A DNA stretch of 64,000 bases, from assembly GCF_900119075.1 (NCBI RefSeq), contig NZ_FPIP01000002.1, positions 248,001 through 312,000 on the forward strand, given 5' to 3'. The position numbers were made by a program, and so were the translations under genes. The notes below the pieces were generated by a model. It worked only from the letters and a program-made list of their open reading frames with translations, was not told the origin of the DNA and did not search any database. Each line of letters opens with the position of its first letter. The first letter of the stretch is position 1. The stretch comes from Ruminococcus flavefaciens. GTDB taxonomy: Bacteria; Bacillota; Clostridia; Oscillospirales; Ruminococcaceae. This document shows positions 15,096-24,332 of the stretch, one piece after another.

Positions 15096-15380
15096 ATGGA
15101 AACAGGTACAAGCCCTAAGACTCTGAGAATTCCGAATGATACGATCTCGGATATCGAGAAAGTTGCTAAGGAGAAGAATACTACATTTTCCAAAGAAGCA
15201 ATTCGCAGATTAAAGAACAAAGGTAGTGTTGACACAAATTATCCGTTATTTCTCGCAAAGGCACAAACTATCATCAACCTCAGCTACGAAGGCTATAGAG
15301 CTGGAAGAGAGGATCTGTTTCAAAAAGCTCAGGAGGAGGAAAGAAAATTATGGGCAAAGATTATGACATCCTCAAAGTAA
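15096..15380 (+). CDS. Ribbon-helix-helix DNA-binding protein
   Basis: A 94-aa protein whose first 45 residues match a ribbon-helix-helix fold: a beta strand (SPKTLRIPND), helix A (TISDIEKVAKEKNTT) and helix B (FSKEAIRRLKNKG). The C-terminal half is a charged helix. AGGAGG precedes the ATG. Its last 31 bases overlap the start of a small relaxase-like gene, so it is likely an accessory relaxosome protein rather than an antitoxin. Direct repeats upstream at 14858-14900 and 14986-15056 are candidate binding sites. Confidence 0.7.
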   Translation: METGTSPKTLRIPNDTISDIEKVAKEKNTTFSKEAIRRLKNKGSVDTNYPLFLAKAQTIINLSYEGYRAGREDLFQKAQEEERKLWAKIMTSSK

Positions 15381-15943
15381 TCTGGCACGCAGATGGCGGT
15401 GACGAGTATTCTAAGAATGCGACAAAATACCCATCAAACGAAGACTGTGTAGGGTTGATGGGATACGGAGTTGATGTTACCGATCCCGCTACAGCAAAGA
15501 CGCAGTTTGATGATGTAGCAAAATTTAATGGAAATCAAGGCAAGAATGAATTTATTCAATTCATGATGTCATTCTTGAAAGAAACAGCACCTAATGCTGA
15601 AACTGCTATGGAAATAGCTGATCAGGTAATAGATCCTCTCAAAGACGAATACATGATGCTTATGGGAGTTCACAAAAAGGAACATATGAAGTCAGATTAT
15701 CACGTACACGACTTTGTGGGTACAACAAACCTGGAAACAGGAAAGATGCTTCATCCAACAAACAAAGTCACTTACCCTTTGGCTCAGAGAATGGCTGATA
15801 TCACGCAGAAGCCAGTTAAACTCGTCATCGAAAGGAAGAATAAATCTCCCGAACTGAACACTATTCAGGGCGGTGGCAACAATACTGAGGAAAAGAAAGA
15901 TTTTACAAGAATCTTCTATCCGCATAAAAACACAAACGACTGA
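15350..15943 (+). CDS. Very small relaxase-like protein
   Basis: A 197-aa protein. The stretch KKEHMKSDYHVHDFVGTTNLETGKMLHPTN near residues 105-140 resembles the His motif and following TGK segment of mobilisation relaxases (H..HxH....TGK), but the first His context and the asparagine are not standard. There is no helicase or long C-terminal domain, making it far shorter than known relaxases (the one at 2481 has 390 aa). AGGAGGAGG lies before the ATG, and it overlaps the ribbon-helix-helix gene by 31 bases. It could be a minimal nicking enzyme, a truncated one or a new family; the assignment is tentative. Confidence 0.5.
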   Translation: MGKDYDILKVIWHADGGDEYSKNATKYPSNEDCVGLMGYGVDVTDPATAKTQFDDVAKFNGNQGKNEFIQFMMSFLKETAPNAETAMEIADQVIDPLKDEYMMLMGVHKKEHMKSDYHVHDFVGTTNLETGKMLHPTNKVTYPLAQRMADITQKPVKLVIERKNKSPELNTIQGGGNNTEEKKDFTRIFYPHKNTND

Positions 15944-15994
15944 ACTTAGGATTGCTTAATCCAATTTGAACGCACACAATTTTCAACCAATAAA

Positions 15995-16052
15995 CAGAAC
16001 AGCTTGAATTGAATACTTAACTTCCGGCCTTTGTGCCGGGAGAGCTGTTCTG
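15995..16052. repeat. Nested inverted repeat, candidate oriT or terminator
   Basis: CAGAACAGCT (15995-16004) pairs exactly with AGCTGTTCTG (16043-16052), and inside it CCGGC (16024-16028) pairs with GCCGG (16035-16039). There is no T-run after it. It lies directly after the relaxase-like gene. Confidence 0.5.
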
Positions 16053-16224
16053 ATATATTTCAACCAGATTTTGTACTGTATGATAATTCAAACTTGCTGC
16101 TATGGTGTAGAAGGATTCTAATAAGATAAACGGCTATAGTAATAACATACTCGTAAGTTACTAACTCATGATTCACTAAACGACTGGTGATATCAGTTTT
16201 TACTCATGTATAATTCATTTCCAG

Positions 16225-16290
16225 TTGACATTTGCGTTTGAGCGTGGTATAATCAATTTAAGAAACGCAAAATCATCAATATTTGCGTTT
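16225..16290 (+). promoter_or_regulatory. Consensus Fic promoter with three TTTGCGTTT boxes
   Basis: TTGACA (16225-16230), 17 bp, TATAAT (16248-16253): perfect consensus. TTTGCGTTT lies in the spacer (16231-16239), its exact inverse AAACGCAAA at 16263-16271, and a direct copy at 16282-16290. The placement over and just after the promoter predicts a repressor, possibly the winged-helix part of the Fic protein itself. Confidence 0.65.
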
Positions 16291-16383
16291 TCACTCAAAA
16301 CACTAACATGTACTTACTCAATGCATATTTGATTTTGAGCTTCAGATAATAACAAGTGCAAATGTCATAAGGAGATGAGATAT

Positions 16384-17592
16384 ATGTCAAGGAAAACACT
16401 CAAAGCTCTATTCCACATGGGAGCTAAAGGATACCAAGAGGAGTACAATAGCAGATTTAACTCGGATACGACAATACACCTGAATGTAACTATCGGGAAT
16501 GATTCTGCGTTTATTTGTCAGACTCCTGAGATATACAAACAGATAATATCGATTGAGCGTATGGACAAGGCTGTTGATGCTGTGACTAATACACTTCCTC
16601 AGCTTGCAATATCTCAGTTCACTTCCAAATGCCTGATAGATGAGATCTTACTTACCAACAACATCGAAGGTGTGCACAGTACCAGAAAAGAGATCGGAGA
16701 GATATTACAGGATCTGTCAACGCGAGATAAACGCAATAGATTCGTTGGACTGGTCGCTAAGTATGCTGCACTGGAAGATAACCAGACTATGTCATTTAAG
16801 ACTTGTCAGGATATACGCAAGGTTTATGATGATATCTTCTATGAAGAAATAAAGGCAACTGATCCCGAAAATCTGCCTGATGGTGAAATATTCCGTAAAT
16901 CGGGCGTTGAAGTACAGTCGGCAACTCAGAAGGTTATCCACAAAGGATTATCGCCAGAGAGTAAGATAATCGACACCATGAACCAGAGCCTCGCTGTGTT
17001 GAATAATGATGATATCGACATCTTCATCAGGATAGCTGTATTCCACTATCTGTTCGGATATATTCACCCATTCTACGACGGTAACGGCAGAACGAGCCGA
17101 TTCATCAGCAGTTACCTGTTATCGTGTCAGCTCAATCCCCTGATAGGATACCGACTTTCTTATACTGTAAAAGAAAACATCTCCAAATACTATAAGGCTT
17201 TTGATGTGTGTAACGATGTTCATAACAAAGCTGAACTTACGCCGTTTGTGGAAATGTTTCTGAATATAGTGGAAATATCGCTGCAACAGCTGTTGGAAAC
17301 TTTGGAAGAGAAGAAGCATAAATGGGAATACTACTGTCAGCGTATCGGTAGCTTACCAAATACTGAAAAGAATGATATTGCTCATTTGTACGAACTCCTG
17401 ATACAAGCAGCATTATTCTCAAATATTGGTATCTCCCGTGAAGAACTCCTTTCTCAGCTGAAACTGTCGGAGAATACCTTACGGAGCAGGCTTAGGATGA
17501 TACCTGATAACCTACTCATCGAAAATCGTCAGAAAGGCAGGAAGTATTATCTTCTTGACCTTGATGAAACAGATAAACTTTTTGATGTATAA
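16384..17592 (+). CDS. Fic-family AMP-transferase-like protein with winged helix
   Basis: A 402-aa protein. A Fic_N-type region contains TNNIEG (residues 91-96), matching the inhibitory motif (S/T)xxxE(G/N) of class II Fic proteins. The Fic motif HPFYDGNGRTSRF lies near residues 228-240 with every catalytic position intact. A C-terminal winged helix-turn-helix follows (GISREELLSQLKLSENTLRSRLRMI...GRKYYLLD). Such proteins transfer AMP to target proteins and, in this architecture, may also bind DNA. The ATG at 16384 is chosen because GGAG ends nine bases before it. Three TTTGCGTTT boxes at the promoter suggest autoregulation. Confidence 0.9.
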   Translation: MSRKTLKALFHMGAKGYQEEYNSRFNSDTTIHLNVTIGNDSAFICQTPEIYKQIISIERMDKAVDAVTNTLPQLAISQFTSKCLIDEILLTNNIEGVHSTRKEIGEILQDLSTRDKRNRFVGLVAKYAALEDNQTMSFKTCQDIRKVYDDIFYEEIKATDPENLPDGEIFRKSGVEVQSATQKVIHKGLSPESKIIDTMNQSLAVLNNDDIDIFIRIAVFHYLFGYIHPFYDGNGRTSRFISSYLLSCQLNPLIGYRLSYTVKENISKYYKAFDVCNDVHNKAELTPFVEMFLNIVEISLQQLLETLEEKKHKWEYYCQRIGSLPNTEKNDIAHLYELLIQAALFSNIGISREELLSQLKLSENTLRSRLRMIPDNLLIENRQKGRKYYLLDLDETDKLFDV

Positions 17593-17601
17593 TAATGAAT
17601 T

Positions 17602-17630
17602 TGCCGCCATTAATGGCGGCATTTCGTTTG
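17602..17630 (+). terminator. Terminator of the Fic gene
   Basis: A perfect 20-bp palindrome (17602-17621, TGCCGCCATT arm) followed by TTTCGTTTGT. It may also serve the convergent hydrolase gene. Confidence 0.7.
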
Positions 17631-17643
17631 TACAGTTTTGGTC

Positions 17644-18642
17644 TTAAATTAACTCACACACAAACGGTTCGATGTATTTCCTTATGAAATCAGCTCTGTC
17701 CATTACAGTGGGCTTGAAATAGGATGCTACAGCTATAACGATATTCTTTTCAGGGTCAATGAAGATGACGTTGCCGCTATTTCCGAGAGCTGCGTAAATA
17801 TTCTTCTTACGATCCAATATCCACCACAGATAGCCGTATTCCATACCCTGCCAGTTCTGATTTTCAATGACCCTTGGACGAGTCATTTCTTCTATCCAAC
17901 TTGAAGAAATGATACGCTTTCCGTTGTAAACGCCCATGTTTAGACAAAGCTGCCCTATCTTAGCCATATCATCAGCCGACATACAAAGTCCGTATCCGGG
18001 AGTCCCCAAGTCCTCGGGATCGCAGAACCAGACGTTTCCTTTAGGAGTTTTCTCTATAGTAAACTGCTTGTGTTCCTCTGCTGTTTTTGCAATGTAGACA
18101 GAGTACGGCTTGATACCAAGCGGCTCGAAAAGATATTTGTTTGCATAATCCACAGTTTTCGTATTTGTTGCCTTGTACAGTATTCCCGAGAGGATATGCA
18201 GGCACACGGTTTTATAGTTGAATTCGTCGGTGATTCCTTTCTTTCCGCCAAGAAAATCAAGAGAAGTGTATGTCCAGTTATCGCTTGAACACACCTTTGA
18301 CCAGGGATCACCCTTGCCTTTATATGGTGCTCTCATTGTCAGCAGGTGCTTGATAGTTACATCGTATATGGTCTTTTCGCCGCGTTTGACTTTATAATCA
18401 GGAAAATAGTCAAGAACTTTATCGTCAACACTGCCTATCTGTCCCTTATCTATGGTAATACCTATAAGCAGCGACATAACGCTTTTTGTTGCGGACATTA
18501 TGTGTACACAGTCATCTTTCTTGTAATCATGCCATGTGTCACTGTATACCATCTGCCCGTCTTTGTAAGCGCAAATCTGGCAGATGTTGCTCTCATTGCC
18601 CTTGCTTTCCTCAATATATCTATGAAGTTCGTCTTTGGTCAT
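17644..18642 (-). CDS. Serine hydrolase of the beta-lactamase / PBP4-like family
   Basis: A 332-aa protein of the class C beta-lactamase-like superfamily. The active-site SxxK is in MSATKSVMSLLIG, a Tyr-containing segment corresponding to the YxN region lies near the middle (DEFNYKT), and GYGLCMSADDMAKIGQL plus YGYLWWILD are usual family stretches. No signal peptide or membrane anchor is present, so it probably acts in the cytoplasm on an ester or peptide of unknown identity. The ATG at 18642 has GGAGG upstream; the longer frame lacks an RBS. A strong minus-strand promoter lies at 18702-18730. Confidence 0.82.
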   Translation of the reverse strand: MTKDELHRYIEESKGNESNICQICAYKDGQMVYSDTWHDYKKDDCVHIMSATKSVMSLLIGITIDKGQIGSVDDKVLDYFPDYKVKRGEKTIYDVTIKHLLTMRAPYKGKGDPWSKVCSSDNWTYTSLDFLGGKKGITDEFNYKTVCLHILSGILYKATNTKTVDYANKYLFEPLGIKPYSVYIAKTAEEHKQFTIEKTPKGNVWFCDPEDLGTPGYGLCMSADDMAKIGQLCLNMGVYNGKRIISSSWIEEMTRPRVIENQNWQGMEYGYLWWILDRKKNIYAALGNSGNVIFIDPEKNIVIAVASYFKPTVMDRADFIRKYIEPFVCELI

Positions 18643-18989
18643 AATATACCTCCGTATTGATAGAGTCTGTATATTCAATCGAAGTTTCATACAGTATCTT
18701 TATTGTAGCAATATCATTTTTAATTGTCAATACTTTTTTCTAAAGAAGTATGAACCTAATACATGAATCATCATATGGAGGATAAATTCTTGTACGAGAA
18801 TTATTCATGTAGATATCTGCTGATATCTTTATAATATTCACGGATTATTACGCGAATAGATTCTAAATCAATGCAGTAATTGACATGAGAAGTAATTCTA
18901 ATCTGAACAACTGTGAGCAAATAAGTGATTGAAAAATACATATTCTCATGATATAATGAAGAAAAAGTTTTGCATAAGGGGACTGAATA
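18643..18989. promoter_or_regulatory. Divergent promoters between hydrolase and MATE genes
   Basis: Minus strand: TTGACA (18730-18725), 17 bp, TACAAT (18707-18702) for the hydrolase. Plus strand: TTGAAA (18929-18934), 17 bp, TATAAT (18952-18957) for the MATE gene. The remainder holds no gene or repeat that I can see. Confidence 0.7.
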
Positions 18990-20300
18990 ATGGACAGAAT
19001 AAAGAGATCACTTAAGAATATAAACGGAAGATTGTTTCTGGCGCTATTAGTCATGGGACTTTGCCCAACATTGTACACAACGCTGCGAACCTTTTTCCTC
19101 GGACAGTTACCGGGAGACTGGTCTTACTCAATAGCAGGACAGCTTTCATGGGTAAACCTGCTGTATGAGGTCATAAATGAAGCTATAGTTCTGCCGCTGT
19201 ACTTTTTCATGGGACAGGCTGTTTCGGATAAAAAGGAGTACTCCAACAGGATACGAAGCGGACTGCTTGTATCGCTTGGAATATATACGGTTTGCTCCGT
19301 GCTTGTGATGATATTTGTTCATCCGTTGCTGAGATTCATGGCAGTATCACCTGATATATTATCGGAGTCCGCAAGCTATATCAGGATAGAGTGTGTTGCA
19401 AATATCTTTGGCATACTGTATAGCTTCATCAGCGTAGCTCTTCTCACCATAGGCAAGGATAAGCTCGTATATGCAATAACTGTGGCAAAGCTGATACTCA
19501 GCCTGCTCCTTGATACATTACTTGTCTCAACACTGCCTGTATCGCTGAATTGCGGCGTTAACGGCATAGGTATTTCAAACATAATCTCAAACCTCATATT
19601 ATTCATCATAGCTGCTGTACTCATTAGCAGATGCGGATATCATATATTTGAAAAGGAAAAGCTGTCATTTGCGTGGATGAAGGATTTCTTCAGAATAGGC
19701 GGTATCTCAGGACTTGAATCATTTGTCAGGAATATCGCGTATATGCTCATGGTCTCGCGTATGGTAAATATGGTAGGAGAACAAGGTACATACTGGGTAG
19801 CAAATAACTTTATCTGGGGATGGATGCTGCTGCCTATAACTCAGCTTGGAGAGCTTATAAAGCAGGAAACTGCCAAGGACAAAAATGCTGTAAAGAATAA
19901 TACCCTCGGTTATTTTACGATAACCACTATAACCTGTCTGATATGGGTGATAACAATTCCCCTGTATAAGCCGTTTATGCAGCATATTCTCGGATACAGC
20001 GATGTTGATAAGCTATTTAAGCTTGTAATGGTGTTGTTTGTATTCTATGTTTTGTACGCTTTTCAGAATGTATTCGACGCAACATTCTATGGCAGGGGAA
20101 AGACCAACTATATGCTTTTTGAGTCTGTAGTGACCAACAGCGTTTACTATGGAGCTTTCTTTATTCTTTATCTATGCGGAGTTTGGAAGCCTACGCTCAT
20201 TGGCATTGCCCTGATGTTCGGCTTCGGAAATGCCTTTGATACGGTGGTATCTTATCTTGCGTATCGCCATTTTCTTAAAAAAGAGATTATCAAAACATGA
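18990..20300 (+). CDS. MATE-family efflux transporter
   Basis: A 436-aa polytopic membrane protein with about 12 hydrophobic segments and the two-half arrangement of the MATE family. Recognisable parts are GLCPTLYTTLRTFFLGQL at the start of helix 1, LPLYFFMGQAV, GVNGIGISNIISNLILF and AFQNVFDATFYGRGKTNYML. Such proteins export cationic drugs or metabolites with a Na+ or H+ gradient; the substrate is unknown. AAGGGGA precedes the ATG, the promoter is at 18929-18957, and a strong terminator follows at 20314. Confidence 0.85.
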   Translation: MDRIKRSLKNINGRLFLALLVMGLCPTLYTTLRTFFLGQLPGDWSYSIAGQLSWVNLLYEVINEAIVLPLYFFMGQAVSDKKEYSNRIRSGLLVSLGIYTVCSVLVMIFVHPLLRFMAVSPDILSESASYIRIECVANIFGILYSFISVALLTIGKDKLVYAITVAKLILSLLLDTLLVSTLPVSLNCGVNGIGISNIISNLILFIIAAVLISRCGYHIFEKEKLSFAWMKDFFRIGGISGLESFVRNIAYMLMVSRMVNMVGEQGTYWVANNFIWGWMLLPITQLGELIKQETAKDKNAVKNNTLGYFTITTITCLIWVITIPLYKPFMQHILGYSDVDKLFKLVMVLFVFYVLYAFQNVFDATFYGRGKTNYMLFESVVTNSVYYGAFFILYLCGVWKPTLIGIALMFGFGNAFDTVVSYLAYRHFLKKEIIKT

Positions 20301-20313
20301 TCTGAAATTAACT

Positions 20314-20344
20314 GTGCCGCCTCATATTGAGGCGGCACTTTTTT
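20314..20344 (+). terminator. Terminator of the MATE gene
   Basis: GTGCCGCCTC (20314-20323) and GAGGCGGCAC (20329-20338), then TTTTTT. Confidence 0.85.
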
Positions 20345-20610
20345 ACATATATTGACTTGATATAAACATCTTCTTATCAAGAGATGCTTTAATAAATGAA
20401 TAAACAGGCAAGATATTGTTAACAAAATATAAATTTTTTTGAGATGGCACTGTTTTGCTTTGTGATTATTGACATAAAACAGAGCAGATGGTATAATTAT
20501 TTTATAGAATACGCCGTACAAACTGTTCGTTCACAAAGCTTGTATTTAGGTGCAAGGAATTAAGAAGACAATTATAGTTATCAATTATATTCTGAAATTG
20601 GAGGTTAATT
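20345..20610 (+). promoter_or_regulatory. Upstream region and consensus promoter of the Mrr-like gene
   Basis: TTGACA (20469-20474), 17 bp, TATAAT (20492-20497) is a perfect promoter, giving a leader of about 110 nt. The rest is AT-rich without a visible gene. Confidence 0.7.
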
Positions 20611-22290
20611 ATGGCATATAATAGTTTATACCAAATAGAAGTCTCTCATAGTGGATTAAACAAATATAGAGTAGTTAAAGGAAATACTCGATGGGAAGTA
20701 GAGCAGAAGGCGAATGCATTAAGAGCACAGTGGGATGACCAATGGAAAAGAAAACAAGAACAAATTAAAAAGCAAGAGATACGTCAGCAAAAAATCCAAG
20801 TTGACGAATATGGGATAAAATACGCTGAAGAAATGACTAATGAAGCAAATGATATTCAAACAAAGTTGGATAGGATACTTGTTGATTCATTAAACAATGT
20901 TTATTTTGATTTTGATTCACTAAAGGATCATTCAAAGTTTACTGCTTCCAAGCCTAAGCAGCCTATATATGGGCAGTATCCCAGAGAACCTCTTCGTTCT
21001 GATTTGATATATAATCCTAAACCGCCGTTGCTTGCAAAACTAGCCAAGAGCAAGCTTGATGCGTTCAATCAGGAGAATAATAATGTATTTATTAAGGATC
21101 ATATGAAGTGGGAGGAAGAAGTCAGACATATAGATATATCAAATAATAATCTTAGAGGTAATTACGAAAGCGCGGTTAACAAATGGGAAAGTGACAAAAA
21201 GGCTTTCTATGATAATCAGGATGAGAATAACAGATCAATTGACGAATTCGAGGAAACGGTTAAAAACGGCGATAATCAAGCTATTGAAGGCTTGTTTTCG
21301 TTGATCCTAAATGATATAAAGTATCCGTTTGATTATGATAAGGATGTAGATGTTCAGTATTTCCCGGATGAACATCAGTTGATAGTTGAAATGTTCCTAC
21401 CTGTTCAGGAGGATATTCCCAATAAAAAAGCGGTTACGTATGTAAAGTCAAAGCAGGAAATCAAGGAATCTTTTTATCCTGAAGCTTATATGAAAAAGAA
21501 ATATGACAGTGTTGTGTACCAGATCGTTATGCAAACCTTGAATTACTGCTTCAATCTTTCAATTTGTGACCTTAGTATTGAATCAGTTGTGTTAAATGGT
21601 CGAGTTAGGACAATTGATAAATCAACCGGAAACGCAATCGAACCATGCATACTTTCGGTTTCATCTAAGAAAGAAGATTTTTGTAAGCTGAATCTTGAAA
21701 CAATAGATCCAAAAGCATGGTTCAAGAGCTCGAAAGGTGTCTCTGCAGCAACACTTGTTAATCTTACTCCGGTTGCTCCAATTGTGGAAATGAATAAGGA
21801 AGATAAACGCTTTATTGATTCCTATGAAGTGGCTGATCATCTTGATGAAGGCGATAATATTGCGACGATGCCATGGCAGGATTTTGAAAATCTGATCCGT
21901 GAATTGTTTGAAAAGGAGTTCAATGCTACGGGCGGAGAAGTCAAAATAACTCAGGCAAGCCGAGATGGCGGTGTCGATGCAGTTGCATTTGATCCTGATC
22001 CGATAAGAGGCGGAAAGATCGTTATTCAAGCCAAGAGATATACAAATGTTGTTGGAGTAGCTGCTGTAAGAGATTTATATGGTACTGTTGTAAATGAAGG
22101 TGCTATCAAAGGAATATTAGTCACAACTGCTCATTACGGTAATGATGCTTATGAATTTGCAAAAGATAAGCCATTGACTCTTATGAACGGTGCAAATTTA
22201 TTATACCTTATGGAAAAACACGGGTATAACGTCAGAATTGATATTAACGAAGCTAAAAAAGTTCTTAAAGAGAATCAGGATGTCAGATAA
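20611..22290 (+). CDS. Mrr-type restriction endonuclease
   Basis: A 559-aa protein. Residues about 1-250 are charged, Gln/Lys-rich and probably coiled coil, with a Pro-rich segment near residue 115. The C-terminal 130 residues are an Mrr catalytic domain of the PD-(D/E)XK fold: MPWQDFENLIRELFEKEF, then RDGGVDAVAF with the catalytic Asp near residue 455, IVIQAKRY with Gln and Lys near 472-474, and VRDLYGTVV...GILVTT. Mrr-like enzymes cut modified or foreign DNA. The middle part is not assigned. TGGAGG precedes the ATG. A DUF262/HNH gene follows 88 bp downstream, so the two may form one defence unit. Confidence 0.82.
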   Translation: MAYNSLYQIEVSHSGLNKYRVVKGNTRWEVEQKANALRAQWDDQWKRKQEQIKKQEIRQQKIQVDEYGIKYAEEMTNEANDIQTKLDRILVDSLNNVYFDFDSLKDHSKFTASKPKQPIYGQYPREPLRSDLIYNPKPPLLAKLAKSKLDAFNQENNNVFIKDHMKWEEEVRHIDISNNNLRGNYESAVNKWESDKKAFYDNQDENNRSIDEFEETVKNGDNQAIEGLFSLILNDIKYPFDYDKDVDVQYFPDEHQLIVEMFLPVQEDIPNKKAVTYVKSKQEIKESFYPEAYMKKKYDSVVYQIVMQTLNYCFNLSICDLSIESVVLNGRVRTIDKSTGNAIEPCILSVSSKKEDFCKLNLETIDPKAWFKSSKGVSAATLVNLTPVAPIVEMNKEDKRFIDSYEVADHLDEGDNIATMPWQDFENLIRELFEKEFNATGGEVKITQASRDGGVDAVAFDPDPIRGGKIVIQAKRYTNVVGVAAVRDLYGTVVNEGAIKGILVTTAHYGNDAYEFAKDKPLTLMNGANLLYLMEKHGYNVRIDINEAKKVLKENQDVR

Positions 22291-22378
22291 TATTAAGCCC
22301 TGATACTGAATATGAAGTGCACAAATTGTGAAGAAATGATATTGTATAATTGTGTTGTCTATAAGGAGGAACGTTAAT

Positions 22379-24118
22379 ATGGCTAGTGAATTTAAACAAC
22401 CTATTTCTATAAAAGAGGCTGTAGATAATATCCATTCAAGGCGTTATTTATTACCAGCAATTCAAAGGAAGTTTACTTGGTCAAGCGAACAAATTGAAGT
22501 TCTATTTGACAGTATAATGCGTGGATATCCGATTAATTCATTTATGTTCTGGAGAATCTCAGATGCAAAAATAAAAAGTGGTTATAAGTTTTATCAATTT
22601 CTACTTGCATATAGACAAAAATATGCGGAAGATAATCCAGATATAGATACGACAGGAGTACCAGATTTTGAGGCAGTAATTGATGGACAGCAAAGACTTA
22701 CCAGTTTATATATTGGACTTCGTGGAACATATGCTTATAAGCAACCGCGATTATGGTGGAAAAATGATGAAGAGTGTTTACCAACAAGGAAGCTTTATTT
22801 AAATCTTTCTAAACCTGTTAGTCAGAAATATGATAACCAAAAGCAATTTGATTTTCATTTTATGACTCAAACAGAAGTTGATAAAATAAAAGAGTCTGAA
22901 AATCATGATTTCTGGTTTGAAGTTCATAAAATAATGGAACTGGATACACTTCCTAAAGTTACAACGTATATTTCTGAAAACAATTTGCAGAATAATAGTT
23001 TCGCTTATAATACACTAATAACCTTTTGGGGCAAAATTTATCAAGAAAAACTCATAAATTATTATTTGCAAGAAGAGCAAGATAGTGATATAGTACTTGA
23101 TATTTTTATTCGAACTAATAGTGGTGGAACACCTCTTTCGTTCTCAGATCTACTTATGTCAATTGCTACGGCAAATTGGAATAAGTATGATGCAAGGAAG
23201 GAAATTAAAGAAGTAATAGATCAAGTTAGTGATGCAAGTAATATTAACATTGATAAAGATTTTGTTCTTAAAACATGCCTTGTACTTTTTGTTGACAATA
23301 TCAAATTTCAAGTGAAGAACTTTACTCAAGAAAATGTAAAGTTGTTTGAAGAAAACTGGGAACGAATAAAAAAATGTATAATATCCTCATTCAAACTATT
23401 TAAAAGACTTGGTTTTGATAATCGAAGTTTTCGTGCAACTCGTGCAGCTATTCCTGTTATTTACTACGTCTACTATAATTCGTTAGAAGAATCAGTCTAT
23501 AAACCAACATACAATAGTGAAGATCAAAAGGCAATTGCGAAATGGCTGATACTTTCGTTTATGAAGTCCATGTTTGGAGGTCAGCCAGACACAGTCTTAG
23601 TTACAATGCGAAAAGTCATAAAAGCAAACCTTAAAAAGCCATTTCCAGCTCAGGAAATAATGAATGAGTTTAAAGATGATCCTGTTAGAAATTACTCTAT
23701 TGATACCGAATATATTAAAGGAATGCTTCGTTCACAAAAAGGTTCAAATGATGCATTTTACCTATTACGTCTTTTATACCCGCATTTGGATTATAGTAGT
23801 GAAATACACCAGGATCATATGCATCCAAAGTCGATTTTCGAAAATACTGAAGAATTACGTTCAATAATACCTAAAGAGGATTTTGATTTTGCTTCTGATC
23901 CTCAAAACTGGAATAGTGTTCTTAATCTTCAAAATCTTAATCAGTTTTCAAATACATCAAAGCAAGATAAGCCACTTGCTCAATGGGCAAAGGAACAGGC
24001 TATATCAAATCAAGAACTATACTTAAAACCTGAAACTAGCCTTAATATAGTTGATTTCAAAAAATTTATTGAGGATAGAATGGAAATATTAATTCAGGAA
24101 ATACAAAATTTGATTTAG
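22379..24118 (+). CDS. DUF262 / DUF1524 protein (GmrSD-like restriction factor)
   Basis: A 579-aa protein. The N-terminal DUF262 domain shows LLPAIQRKFTWSSEQIEVLFDSIMRGYPINSFMFW and VIDGQQRLTSLYIGLRG, the ParB-like nucleotide-binding signature. A helical middle follows, with FIRTNSGGTPLSFSDLLMS. The C-terminal DUF1524 HNH nuclease is marked by YSSEIHQDHMHPKSIF and later NLQNLNQFSN. Fused GmrSD-type proteins use NTP hydrolysis to restrict modified (for example glucosylated) phage DNA. AAGGAGG lies eight bases before the ATG at 22379, so the earlier in-frame ATG is rejected. A strong terminator follows. The gene is visibly more AT-rich than the AddAB genes behind it. Confidence 0.88.
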   Translation: MASEFKQPISIKEAVDNIHSRRYLLPAIQRKFTWSSEQIEVLFDSIMRGYPINSFMFWRISDAKIKSGYKFYQFLLAYRQKYAEDNPDIDTTGVPDFEAVIDGQQRLTSLYIGLRGTYAYKQPRLWWKNDEECLPTRKLYLNLSKPVSQKYDNQKQFDFHFMTQTEVDKIKESENHDFWFEVHKIMELDTLPKVTTYISENNLQNNSFAYNTLITFWGKIYQEKLINYYLQEEQDSDIVLDIFIRTNSGGTPLSFSDLLMSIATANWNKYDARKEIKEVIDQVSDASNINIDKDFVLKTCLVLFVDNIKFQVKNFTQENVKLFEENWERIKKCIISSFKLFKRLGFDNRSFRATRAAIPVIYYVYYNSLEESVYKPTYNSEDQKAIAKWLILSFMKSMFGGQPDTVLVTMRKVIKANLKKPFPAQEIMNEFKDDPVRNYSIDTEYIKGMLRSQKGSNDAFYLLRLLYPHLDYSSEIHQDHMHPKSIFENTEELRSIIPKEDFDFASDPQNWNSVLNLQNLNQFSNTSKQDKPLAQWAKEQAISNQELYLKPETSLNIVDFKKFIEDRMEILIQEIQNLI

Positions 24119-24182
24119 CTTATAATTATGAGGAAAGCTGAGGCACAATTTGAATTATATAAAGTTACTAGAATAAAGAGAA

Positions 24183-24208
24183 TGGAGCGGGATTCCGCTC
24201 CATTTTTA
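24183..24208 (+). terminator. Terminator after the DUF262 gene
   Basis: TGGAGCGG (24183-24190), loop GATT, CCGCTCCA (24195-24202), then TTTTTAT. Confidence 0.8.
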
Positions 24209-24332
24209 TGGTATGGCAATAAATATGAACATTACTATTTTTAGAAGCCTGTTATAATTTACATTTTAACATAGAAATTGACGTATATATATGATATAAT
24301 TCAAATAAAGATTAACGAAATGAGGCGATAAA

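Larger units (their letters stand above)
15944..16383. other. Gene-free interval with cruciform and Fic control region
   Basis: It contains the nested inverted repeat at 15995-16052, a further 170 bp of AT-rich sequence in which I see nothing, and the Fic promoter with repeated operator-like motifs at 16225-16290. Confidence 0.6.

Noticed and set aside
24278..24300. Promoter TTGACG...TATAAT before addB
   Set aside because: The spacer is only 11 bases, too short for sigma-70-type recognition.
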